Assembly (NCBI GenBank): GCA_964643615.1
Contig: CAZXTR010000012.1
Coordinates: 1 to 24,608, forward strand
From: CAZXTR01 sp964643615
GTDB taxonomy: Bacteria > Pseudomonadota > Alphaproteobacteria > CAAHEQ01 > UBA3637
Direction of reading: 5' to 3'
Length of the DNA stretch: 24,608 nucleotides
Positions within the stretch are counted from its first letter, which is position 1. Every line of letters starts with the position of its first letter. A model generated the notes under the pieces. The model was not told the origin of the DNA. It saw only the letters and a program-made list of their open reading frames with translations, and did not search any database. Positions 15,749 to 22,715 of the stretch are shown here, in pieces. Made by a program: the position numbers and the translations under genes.

Positions 15749-17361
15749 TCGTTGTGAACACCCTTAATGTAATTAATCAAAGCATTTGTGGAACAATCGT
15801 GTGATGTAGTTTTTTTACCATCAGAAAGTTCTGGCAAAATCTTTTTAGCTAATGATTTTCCCAATTCAACCCCCCACTGATCAAAACTGTTAACATTCAA
15901 AATACAACCAACAGCAAAGACTTTATGTTCGTAGATGGCGATCAATCTTCCAAGATTTTTTGGTGTTAATTCGTTGATAATAATTGAATTACTAGGACGA
16001 TTCCCTGGGAAAGTTCGAAAAGGAATTTGTGTTGCGTTTATTCCTTCATCTTTCGCTTCTTTTTCCGTTTTTCCTTTCATTAATGCTTCGGGTTGCGCTA
16101 AAGCATTCGCCAATAAAATATCATGATGAACACCCAATGGATTTAATGAATGAACGGGGACAATAAAATCGCACGGAATAAGGTGTGTCCCCTGATGAAT
16201 TAATTGATAAAATGAATGTTGACCGTTTGTGCCGGCTTCGCCAAACAAAATAGCTCCTGTTGGATAAGAAACAACATCTCCTTTTTGCATATTGTATTTG
16301 CCATTACTTTCCATCTCTAATTGTTGCAAATATGCAGGAAGCTTACATAAATATTTATCATAAGGTAACACAGCAAATGTTTCAGCTTGATAAAAAACGT
16401 GATACCAAATACTCAATAACCCCAATATAACTTGAATGTTTTTGTGAAAGGGAGCCGTCCTAAAATGGATATCCATTTCATGAGCGCCCTGTAACATTTC
16501 TATAAAAGCATTATATCCAATAGAAATCATGATGGATAAGCCAATTGCAGACCATATAGAATATCTACCGCCAACAAAGTCCCAAAATTCGAACATATTT
16601 TGGGGATTTATTCCAAATTTCTCAACTTCGGCAGTATTCGTTGAAAGGGCTACAAAATGTTTTTTAACGGCCTTTTCACCTAAAGCGTTAATAACCCAAT
16701 CACGCGCGCTTTTTGCGTTGACCATCGTTTCTTGTGTTGTAAAAGTTTTAGACGCAATTAAAAATAATGTTGTTTCGGGATTGCATTCTTTTAAAGTTTC
16801 AGAAATATCCGTCCCGTCAATATTGGAAACAAAGTGGAAGCGAATATGTGGAATTTTATATTTTTTTAAAGCCTCAACCACCATACAAGGACCTAAATCA
16901 GATCCTCCAATCCCAATATTTACTACGTCAGTTATCTTTTTCCCAGAAGCTCCTTTCCAGCGTCCCGTTCGAACAGAATCACTAAAAGTATGCATTTTTT
17001 CTAAAACCGCATTAATTTGTGGCATCACATCTTTCCCATCCACGATGACTGGCGTGTTGCTCAAATTGCGCAAAGCTGTGTGCAAAACAGGTCTGTTTTC
17101 GGTAAAGTTAATAGGTTGCCCTTTAAACATAGCTTCAATCATATTGTCCAGATGACTTTCTTTCGCTAAATTGATCAGCAAGGGCATTGTTTCGTCAGTA
17201 ATACGATTCTTTGAATAATCGAATAATAATTCGTTTAATTGAACAGAAAATTTTTCAAAACGTAAAGCGTCGCACTCAAACATATTGCGCATTTGTAAGT
17301 GTTTGGTTGCTTTAAAATGTTTTTGTAAGGCTTTGAAAGCCTTTAAGTGTATTAGTGCCAT
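15745..17361 (-). CDS. pgi: Glucose-6-phosphate isomerase
   Basis: Pgi interconverts glucose 6-phosphate and fructose 6-phosphate in the cytoplasm. Both family signatures are present: DFVGGRYSIWSAIG and GCILNVNSFDQWGVELGK. The phosphate-binding GIGGSDLGP, the GTNGQHSFYQLIHQG segment and the HHDILLANALAQPEALMKGK block are also intact. I chose the ATG at 17361 (538 residues) because AAAGG lies upstream and the bamF stop at 17375 precedes it; a start at 17397 would overlap bamF and lacks a ribosome-binding site. Its presence implies at least partial sugar-phosphate metabolism, unlike Rickettsiaceae. mutL follows with a 4-base overlap. Confidence 0.98.
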   Translation of the reverse strand: MALIHLKAFKALQKHFKATKHLQMRNMFECDALRFEKFSVQLNELLFDYSKNRITDETMPLLINLAKESHLDNMIEAMFKGQPINFTENRPVLHTALRNLSNTPVIVDGKDVMPQINAVLEKMHTFSDSVRTGRWKGASGKKITDVVNIGIGGSDLGPCMVVEALKKYKIPHIRFHFVSNIDGTDISETLKECNPETTLFLIASKTFTTQETMVNAKSARDWVINALGEKAVKKHFVALSTNTAEVEKFGINPQNMFEFWDFVGGRYSIWSAIGLSIMISIGYNAFIEMLQGAHEMDIHFRTAPFHKNIQVILGLLSIWYHVFYQAETFAVLPYDKYLCKLPAYLQQLEMESNGKYNMQKGDVVSYPTGAILFGEAGTNGQHSFYQLIHQGTHLIPCDFIVPVHSLNPLGVHHDILLANALAQPEALMKGKTEKEAKDEGINATQIPFRTFPGNRPSNSIIINELTPKNLGRLIAIYEHKVFAVGCILNVNSFDQWGVELGKSLAKKILPELSDGKKTTSHDCSTNALINYIKGVHNE

Positions 17362-17374
17362 AAAAAAAGCCTTT

Positions 17375-17548
17375 CTAATTTTGATCTTTTGTGTCATCTA
17401 ATGGAGGACGGACTTCCCAATCAGGTGGCAATACAAGAGCTTGTTGTTGTTCTACTGTGCTTTCGTCTGGAGCTTTAAATACAGCACTTTTTATAGAGCA
17501 TGCACATAAAAGAGCTAACAAACAAAGACAACACAAAATATTTTTCAT
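17375..17548 (-). CDS. bamF: Short BamF-like (DUF3035) lipoprotein
   Basis: This 57-residue lipoprotein begins MKNILCCLCLLALLCAC; the lipobox LLCAC puts the lipidated Cys at residue 17. The mature part reads KAPDES..., then ALVLPPDWEVRPP, the hallmark of the alphaproteobacterial DUF3035/BamF lipoproteins of the outer-membrane BAM complex (KAPDEF...LPPDFxLRPP). It is shorter than typical members, retaining little beyond the signature. The ATG overlaps the lspA stop (ATGA), with AAAGGAGAG inside lspA as ribosome-binding site. Being downstream of lspA, the lipoprotein signal peptidase that would mature it, agrees with the usual gene order in this class. It ends 13 bases before pgi. Confidence 0.82.
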   Translation of the reverse strand: MKNILCCLCLLALLCACSIKSAVFKAPDESTVEQQQALVLPPDWEVRPPLDDTKDQN

Positions 17549-17997
17549 TTTTTTCTCTCCTTTAAAAATAAAACATCAAAAACAATCAAAAATACTCCAA
17601 AACAAATCATCGAATCTGCAACATTAAAGGCAGGCCAATGATACGAATTAATATGGAAATCCAAAAAATCAATAACCGCTTGGTATCGAATTCGATCAAT
17701 AATGTTACCTGTAGCTCCTGCTAAAACAAGAGAAAGAGCAAACTTAATCAATCTGTTTTTTTCTTTGAAAAAATAGTAAGCAATAAAGGAAGAAATCGTG
17801 ATCCCTAACCCTGTTAATGCCCAAGGAGCCCAAGCGCTTTCCGAAGAAAGCAAAGAAAAGCTAACACCTCTGTTTAAAACAAAAACAAGGTTGAAAAATG
17901 ATGTTACTTGGATAGGTAGAGTATTGGCAGCAATAATAATTCCTTTCGTGATTTGGTCTAGGGCAAGAACAATTGCAAAAACAAAATAAAAAACCAT
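17545..17997 (-). CDS. lspA: Lipoprotein signal peptidase LspA
   Basis: Signal peptidase II cleaves prolipoproteins in the inner membrane. The 150-residue protein has four membrane segments and the conserved motifs: DQITK at 14-18, NRGVSFSLL at 42-50, GATGNIIDR with catalytic D101, and FNVADSMI with catalytic D128. AAAAGGAG precedes the ATG. It is the first gene of a lspA-bamF-pgi-mutL operon and would process the BamF-like lipoprotein encoded next to it. In many alphaproteobacteria ribF-ileS lie upstream; here a divergent argS-like gene takes their place. Confidence 0.97.
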   Translation of the reverse strand: MVFYFVFAIVLALDQITKGIIIAANTLPIQVTSFFNLVFVLNRGVSFSLLSSESAWAPWALTGLGITISSFIAYYFFKEKNRLIKFALSLVLAGATGNIIDRIRYQAVIDFLDFHINSYHWPAFNVADSMICFGVFLIVFDVLFLKERKK

Positions 17998-18016
17998 TTT
18001 AACTCCTTTTGTGTAT

Positions 18017-18045
18017 GTTATAGCAATACATCACAAAAAAGTAAA
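18017..18045 (-). promoter_or_regulatory. Candidate promoter for lspA-bamF-pgi-mutL
   Basis: On the minus strand TTTACT (18045-18040) and TATAAC (18022-18017) are 17 bases apart, about 20 bases upstream of the lspA start. The -10 matches five of six consensus bases, the -35 four. Confidence 0.5.
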
Positions 18046-18115
18046 GTAAATGCGAAAAACATTTTTATATTATGCAAAATAATATCAATAACCTGAACGA
18101 TGAAAATAAAAAATG

Positions 18116-18144
18116 TTGCAATTTGGTAATAAAAAAGCTAGCCT
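18116..18144 (+). promoter_or_regulatory. Weak candidate promoter for the argS-like operon
   Basis: TTGCAA (18116-18121) and TAGCCT (18139-18144) are 17 bases apart, about 30 bases before the start codon. The -10 is poor. The 176 bases between lspA and this operon otherwise hold only AT-rich sequence and the divergent lspA promoter. Confidence 0.3.
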
Positions 18145-18173
18145 AAGTCGAAAATAGCATGAGTGGGATCAAA

Positions 18174-19922
18174 ATGAATATTTTTAATTCGTTGAAGTCA
18201 GAAGTCATTCACATCGTAGAGATGTTGTGTGCACGAGGAGAAATCCTCGAGGTTCCGGATATGCAAAAAATAACCGTTACACCAACTAAAGATTTATCGT
18301 TAGGTGATGCAACGACGAATGTAGCGATGGTTTTGGCAAAGCCACTTCAAATGAAATCATTAAAAATTGCTCGTCTTTTAGCCCCTGAATTGCAAAAGTT
18401 GCCGATTGTTGAAAAAATAGAAATAAGTGATTTAGGTTTTATTAATTTAAAATTTTCAAATGCTTTTTTATACCAACAATTGGATATGGTGTTGAAGCAA
18501 GGCTTAAATTATGGAGATTCGACGATTGGAAATGGTATTAGGGTGAATGTTGAATTCGGATCCATGGACCCGATAGAACCCATTCATATAGGACAAATAA
18601 GAGGATTGGTCTTTGGTGATTCCTTATCTTCTTTATTGCAAAAAACAGGCCATTTAGTGACGCGAGAATATTGCATCCATGATATGGGAACGCGTACAGA
18701 TAAATTAGCATTGTCCGTATATTTGCATTATCGTGAAGCAATGGGAGAAGATATAGGGAAAATATCGGACGATTGCTATAACGAAAATTATTCCAAATCT
18801 ATTGGGCAACGTATTGCGAAAATAGATGGTGGTGTGCATATGTCCATTCCATGGATTACTTGTCGTGAATATTTTAAGAGTGTCGCATGTCGCATGATGA
18901 TGAAAACAATCAAAAAGGATGTGGGAAAACTTGGTATTCATTTTGACTTTTTTTGTTCTGAAAAAGAAATATCCAAATCAGGAGAATTTGAAAAAACCTT
19001 AAAACTGCTCAAAAAACAGAACTTGGTTTATGATGATATGGTGCCCACTCCTAAAAGTTTAAAATCCTCTAATGATTTGAAAAATCAAGAAATGACTTTC
19101 TTTAAATCGACACTTTTCGGTGATGAAACAGATCGGCCATTAAAACGATCGGATGGGACTTATACATACTTATTGCCCGATGTTACTTATCAATATGATA
19201 AACATCAAAGGGGGTTCCAAAAGTTGGTGGTTATATTGAACGAAAATTATGCGGGCAATCTTATTGCTCTTCAAAGTGCAATAAAAGCCATTACAAATAA
19301 CAAAGCTAATATGGAATGTATGTTGGTTCGACGTGCAAAATTTTCAAATGATGATGCGTCTTTAAAGCCATCGATACCTTCAAAAGAGGGTATATGTCTA
19401 TCGGATTTATTGAAAAGGACAGATAAAAGTGTTATTCGCTTTTCGATGTTGATAATGAAAAATAATAGCTCGTTGGATTTTAATTTAAATAAAGTGCAAG
19501 AAAAAAGCAAAGATAATGTAGTGTTTTATGTGCAATATGCTTGTGCACGGGCGTATTCTGTAGTGCATCGTGCAGAGCAAATGTTCGGCAAAAATATTTT
19601 AAATGAATTATATAAGGCAGATAAATCGTTATTGACAGAAAAGGCAGAATTAACAGTAATGCGTTTGCTTGCTTTATTTCCATATCGTGTTGAACAAGCT
19701 TCCATGGCATTTGATCCCTGCCGTATTGCTTGTTATCTGAGTGATTTGGCTTTTTCTTTTCATGCATTATTGAGCAAAGGTAGAAAAAATATACAAATGC
19801 GTTTCTTAGATGTGCAAAATAAAGAATTGTCAAAATCTAGTTTAGCCTTAATTCAAGGCGTTTTAACAGTCCTCGAATCGGGGATGAAAATATTAGGCGT
19901 TGTTCCGGCAAAGGAGATGTAA
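18174..19922 (+). CDS. Arginyl-tRNA synthetase homologue with lost catalytic motifs
   Basis: This 582-residue protein is homologous to ArgRS along its whole length: N-terminal MNIFNSLK, the VNVEF...GD catalytic-core start, LFGDETDRPLKRSDGTYTYLLPDV, LDFNLNKVQEKSKDN...FYVQYACAR, and a complete DALR anticodon-binding domain (FDPCRIACYLSDLAFSFHALL, ending GVVPAKEM). Catalytic signatures are altered: the HxGH box reads HIGQ (138-141), the preceding SANP-G is SMDP-E, YxNDAG is CIHDMG, the GADHxGY loop is LNENYAG (355-361), and no KMSK motif remains (SIPSKEG at 400-406 occupies its place). The frame is intact, so this is not a simple pseudogene. Either a second, canonical argS exists elsewhere or this is a repurposed paralogue. 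Its place before the SPOR gene is the ancestral alphaproteobacterial argS locus. I chose ATG 18174 by homology; ATG 18159 is possible. Confidence 0.85.
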   Translation: MNIFNSLKSEVIHIVEMLCARGEILEVPDMQKITVTPTKDLSLGDATTNVAMVLAKPLQMKSLKIARLLAPELQKLPIVEKIEISDLGFINLKFSNAFLYQQLDMVLKQGLNYGDSTIGNGIRVNVEFGSMDPIEPIHIGQIRGLVFGDSLSSLLQKTGHLVTREYCIHDMGTRTDKLALSVYLHYREAMGEDIGKISDDCYNENYSKSIGQRIAKIDGGVHMSIPWITCREYFKSVACRMMMKTIKKDVGKLGIHFDFFCSEKEISKSGEFEKTLKLLKKQNLVYDDMVPTPKSLKSSNDLKNQEMTFFKSTLFGDETDRPLKRSDGTYTYLLPDVTYQYDKHQRGFQKLVVILNENYAGNLIALQSAIKAITNNKANMECMLVRRAKFSNDDASLKPSIPSKEGICLSDLLKRTDKSVIRFSMLIMKNNSSLDFNLNKVQEKSKDNVVFYVQYACARAYSVVHRAEQMFGKNILNELYKADKSLLTEKAELTVMRLLALFPYRVEQASMAFDPCRIACYLSDLAFSFHALLSKGRKNIQMRFLDVQNKELSKSSLALIQGVLTVLESGMKILGVVPAKEM

Positions 19923-19923
19923 A

Positions 19924-20826
19924 ATGACTGAAACAAATGAAGAAGAAAAATCAATATTAGAAGATGAGAATGAAGAACAAATATCAGAAGATTCGTTGGG
20001 TGTCCCTTATGATTTTAGAGCGGAATATAAGGAGAGAATTACAACAACGGTTCCTGAAACTCAAGAGATGGATAAACGATTTTCTTCTGTGCGATGGCAT
20101 GCTATTGGTATAAGCATTTTAATAGGTGTGTTAATAGCTGTCTTAATCACTGTCTTTTTTTGGGACGGTAGAGATGAAAATTCGTCTCAACCATTAATGA
20201 TTTCTGGAAACGATGAGCCCTTTAAGGAACGTCCCATAGAACCAGGTGGGATGAATATCCCGGATCAAGATAAGCTTGTTTATAAGCGGATGCGCACCGA
20301 TGATATGGATACGAAAGTAGAAAAATTATTCTACGAAGAAGAATTGCCTGTTGAACCGCCGACTCCCGCTATCTCATCTACACAGGAAGGCCAAATTTTG
20401 GGCAATCCTATTTTTGTTCCAGAAACATCAGAGGATATAGAGCTTGAAGTTATTTCTGTGAAAGATAAGGGGTTAAAAATGGACATTCCTGAACAAGAAC
20501 CAAAAGTCGATTCTACTCCTTCAAAAACAGAAAATAAAAAAATAACAAAGCCGACATCTAAAAAACTCGAAGATAAAAATATATTTTGGTATGTTCAGTT
20601 AATTTCTTTGCCATCTAAGGCAGGAGCGGAAAAAGCTTGGCCAAAGATATTGAAGGAACATTCCGTTCTTCTTTCTGGATTGCCTTATGACGTAAAGTCT
20701 ACGCAAATCAAAGGGAAGGGGACTTTTTATCGTTTACGTGTGGGTAAGTTTGAAACAAAAGAAAAAGCGCAAACTTTATGCGCTAAATTAAAAGCACGCA
20801 AACAAGATTGTAGTTTGACAAAATAA
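19924..20826 (+). CDS. SPOR-domain inner-membrane protein
   Basis: SPOR domains bind denuded peptidoglycan glycan at division sites. This 300-residue protein has an acidic cytoplasmic N-terminus (residues 1-54), one membrane segment (WHAIGISILIGVLIAVLITVF without flanking charges, ~58-79), a Pro/Glu/Lys-rich periplasmic linker, and a C-terminal SPOR domain (about 219-298) with FWYVQLISLPSKAGAEKAW, the FYRLRVGKF strand and the CAKLKARKQDC loop. The start at 19924 has AAGGAG seven bases upstream, inside the end of the argS-like gene; the two are separated by one base. In alphaproteobacteria the gene after argS is usually of this type, followed by nagZ; nagZ is missing here. Confidence 0.92.
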   Translation: MTETNEEEKSILEDENEEQISEDSLGVPYDFRAEYKERITTTVPETQEMDKRFSSVRWHAIGISILIGVLIAVLITVFFWDGRDENSSQPLMISGNDEPFKERPIEPGGMNIPDQDKLVYKRMRTDDMDTKVEKLFYEEELPVEPPTPAISSTQEGQILGNPIFVPETSEDIELEVISVKDKGLKMDIPEQEPKVDSTPSKTENKKITKPTSKKLEDKNIFWYVQLISLPSKAGAEKAWPKILKEHSVLLSGLPYDVKSTQIKGKGTFYRLRVGKFETKEKAQTLCAKLKARKQDCSLTK

Positions 20827-20849
20827 TAATGTTATGGAAAAGTGAATAA

Positions 20850-21521
20850 ATGATTGAATTATTTCAATTAACAGCTTTTATTTTGCCTTTGTTTTTATCT
20901 ATCATCTTGCATGAAATGGCACATGGATGGGTCGCTTTGAAATTAGGCGATAAAACTGCACAAAATGCAGGTCGTTTAACATTTAATCCTTTGACTCATG
21001 TAGATATTGTTGGAAGCATTATAGTACCAATACTTTTATTTATTAGTAAAACAGGATTCTTGTTCGGTTGGGCAAAGCCGATCCCTGTACGATTTGACCG
21101 GCTTCATCATCCCAAAAAGGATATGGGGTTGGTCGCTTTAGCAGGACCTTTAACAAATTTTGTTTTAGCAATGATTTGTGTTTTTGTTTTAAAAACTTTT
21201 TTTATGCAAGGTTTAAAAACGCTTGCTATGCAATGGATAGCAATGAATTTAGTTTGCGGAGTCATTATTAACGTGTCTTTATGTGTGTTTAATTTGTTGC
21301 CATTATTGCCATTGGATGGAGGTAGAATACTTGTTTCATTACTTCCTATGAAATGGTCTGTTGCTTTTTCTAAAACCGAACGTTATGGTTTTTTTGTTTT
21401 ACTTATTTTACTGCTCGTTCTTCCTTTGTTGGGGGAAAAGATAGGTCAAGATTTTGATGTTATTCGATGGTACATGAATTGGATGGTTGGAGATATATTA
21501 AGTTTGATACAATTAACATAA
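20850..21521 (+). CDS. M50 (site-2-type) intramembrane zinc metalloprotease
   Basis: This 223-residue multi-pass protein has the M50 active site: HEMAH at residues 21-25 in the first membrane segment, and NLLPLLPLDGG with D156 in a later one. NPLTHVDIVGSI and WAKPIPVRFDRL are further family markers of the short S2P-like group without a PDZ domain, so it is not RseP. The substrate is unknown; such enzymes cleave membrane-bound regulators or signal-peptide remnants. It is 23 bases after the SPOR gene and 13 before the TatA-like gene, at the place where nagZ, scpA and scpB are usually found in related bacteria. Confidence 0.92.
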   Translation: MIELFQLTAFILPLFLSIILHEMAHGWVALKLGDKTAQNAGRLTFNPLTHVDIVGSIIVPILLFISKTGFLFGWAKPIPVRFDRLHHPKKDMGLVALAGPLTNFVLAMICVFVLKTFFMQGLKTLAMQWIAMNLVCGVIINVSLCVFNLLPLLPLDGGRILVSLLPMKWSVAFSKTERYGFFVLLILLLVLPLLGEKIGQDFDVIRWYMNWMVGDILSLIQLT

Positions 21522-21534
21522 GAAAGGAATAAAA

Positions 21535-21771
21535 ATGGAAACTATTGAAGGTTTAGTCTTATTATTAGTCGTTTTGATTGTTTTTGGAGGTAGTCAAGTC
21601 CCCAAGCTTGTTCGCGCATTGCGTTCATCAAAACAATTGTTACTGATAGATGATAAAGACAATTTAGAATCGCAATTGAAAAAAATTTCTGAATATAAAA
21701 CACAAGGAAAAAAGAACAAGCCAAAATCAACAAAGACAAAATCAGCTCAAAAGAATCGAAAAAAGAAATAG
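21535..21771 (+). CDS. tatA: TatA-family twin-arginine translocase subunit
   Basis: The 78-residue protein has the Tat A/B layout: one N-terminal membrane helix (residues 5-19) ending in the invariant FG (F17-G18), then an amphipathic helix beginning VPKLVRALRSS, then a very lysine-rich tail (KKNKPKSTKTKSAQKNRKKK). AGAAAGGA precedes the ATG. TatA proteins polymerise with TatC to export folded proteins. tatB and tatC, which often follow, are not here: the next gene is on the other strand. Whether this is TatA or a TatB/E-like variant cannot be settled from sequence alone; the TatC partner must be elsewhere for it to work. Confidence 0.82.
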   Translation: METIEGLVLLLVVLIVFGGSQVPKLVRALRSSKQLLLIDDKDNLESQLKKISEYKTQGKKNKPKSTKTKSAQKNRKKK

Positions 21772-21782
21772 AAATCTTAAAA

Positions 21783-22253
21783 TCAACTACGAATTATTTT
21801 GGAAAATTTGTCTAAAACTGCATTAACAAGCTTGATTTCTGCCCCATCATAAAAGGCGCGAGTGATGTCTACATATTCATTAATGATGATGGGGGCTTCT
21901 AAAGAAGGTTGTAAATAAAATTCGGCAATCCCAGTGCGTAGAATGTTTTGTAGCAAAAGTTCTATTCTTTCTTTGTCCCAATTTTCGGAAAAACTATTCA
22001 ATATAATTTCATCAATTTGTGTTTTTTTGTTTTGAACGGTTTGGACAAGCTTTGAAAATAAATTACCGTCTGCTTCTACTATTTGGACAAAGCGTTCATT
22101 TCCTTTTTCGTCTTCAAAGATAAGTTCTCTTCCGATGTCTTTGGCCAAAAATTGATGAGTGATTTTTTCAATAGGTATGTCATTAAATTCTGAAGCATAC
22201 AAAGCTTGAATTGCATTCAATCGAGCATTTGTGAACTTTTGTGTTTTCCGCAT
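21783..22253 (-). CDS. nusB: Transcription antitermination factor NusB
   Basis: NusB with NusE (S10) binds boxA RNA and supports rRNA antitermination and processing. The 156-residue sequence shows ARLNAIQALYASEF at the start and the typical C-terminal half: LLLQNILRTGIAEF, then API-INEYVDITRAFYDG, then KLVNAVLDKFSK. It starts three bases after the nrdR stop. In free-living alphaproteobacteria riboflavin genes (ribD, ribE, ribH) commonly separate nrdR from nusB; here they have been lost. It ends 11 bases from the convergent tatA gene. Confidence 0.95.
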   Translation of the reverse strand: MRKTQKFTNARLNAIQALYASEFNDIPIEKITHQFLAKDIGRELIFEDEKGNERFVQIVEADGNLFSKLVQTVQNKKTQIDEIILNSFSENWDKERIELLLQNILRTGIAEFYLQPSLEAPIIINEYVDITRAFYDGAEIKLVNAVLDKFSKIIRS

Positions 22254-22256
22254 TAT

Positions 22257-22715
22257 TTATTTTTCTTCCTTTAATAAAATACCAATAAAATCTTTAAAAT
22301 CTTTTGTATTTGAAAAGTTCTTGTACACAGAAGCATACCTTATATAAGCAACTTTGTCCAGTTCTAAAAGAGAATTCATCACTAATTGACCAATATAAGT
22401 GCTTTGAGCTTCGGATTCTTCCATCGTTTCTAAGGTTCGTTGAATGGTGTTGACCAATCGTTCTACTTTATTCATATCAACGGGTCTTTTTCGCACAGCA
22501 ACATAGATTGACTTAGCAAGTTTATTCCTATCAAAAGGAACGCATTCCCCGTTTTTCTTAATGACGGTTAATTCCCGTAATTGAATACGCTCAAATGTTG
22601 TAAAACGAAAGCCACAAGCAGGACAAATCCTTCGCCGACGGATGTAGGATCCATCTTCACTTGTTCTAGAATCTTTAACTTTACTTCCGTCTTTTTGGCA
22701 AAAAGGGCATCTCAT
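22257..22715 (-). CDS. nrdR: Ribonucleotide reductase repressor NrdR
   Basis: NrdR represses ribonucleotide reductase genes in response to ATP/dATP. The 152-residue protein has the zinc ribbon (C3, C6, C31, C34 in CPFC...CPACGFRFTTFERI) followed by the ATP-cone (LTVIKKNGECVPFDRNKL, then SIYVAVRKRP, and VAYIRYASVYKNF). It is full length. The ATG overlaps the glyA stop by four bases, and nusB follows after three. No NrdR box is seen in this window, so its targets are elsewhere. Its presence implies a functional ribonucleotide reductase. Confidence 0.97.
   Translation of the reverse strand: MRCPFCQKDGSKVKDSRTSEDGSYIRRRRICPACGFRFTTFERIQLRELTVIKKNGECVPFDRNKLAKSIYVAVRKRPVDMNKVERLVNTIQRTLETMEESEAQSTYIGQLVMNSLLELDKVAYIRYASVYKNFSNTKDFKDFIGILLKEEK

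Noticed and set aside
15240..17155. Plus-strand open frames of 175 and 208 residues
   Set aside because: Antisense shadows of mutL and pgi, whose motifs are intact on the minus strand.
17391..17627. 78-residue plus-strand frame between pgi and lspA
   Set aside because: It is antisense to the BamF-like lipoprotein, which has a lipobox, a family signature and a good ribosome-binding site.
17998..18173. Possible small RNA or riboswitch in the largest intergenic gap
   Set aside because: Only AT-rich sequence and back-to-back promoter candidates are visible; no convincing hairpin or conserved RNA motif.
19480..19833. 117-residue minus-strand frame
   Set aside because: Antisense to the DALR region of the argS-like gene; composition is that of a shadow frame with no start signal.
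18174..19922. Calling the argS-like gene a pseudogene
   Set aside because: There is no stop, frameshift or truncation in 582 codons and both terminal domains are well preserved, so a diverged but maintained protein is more likely.
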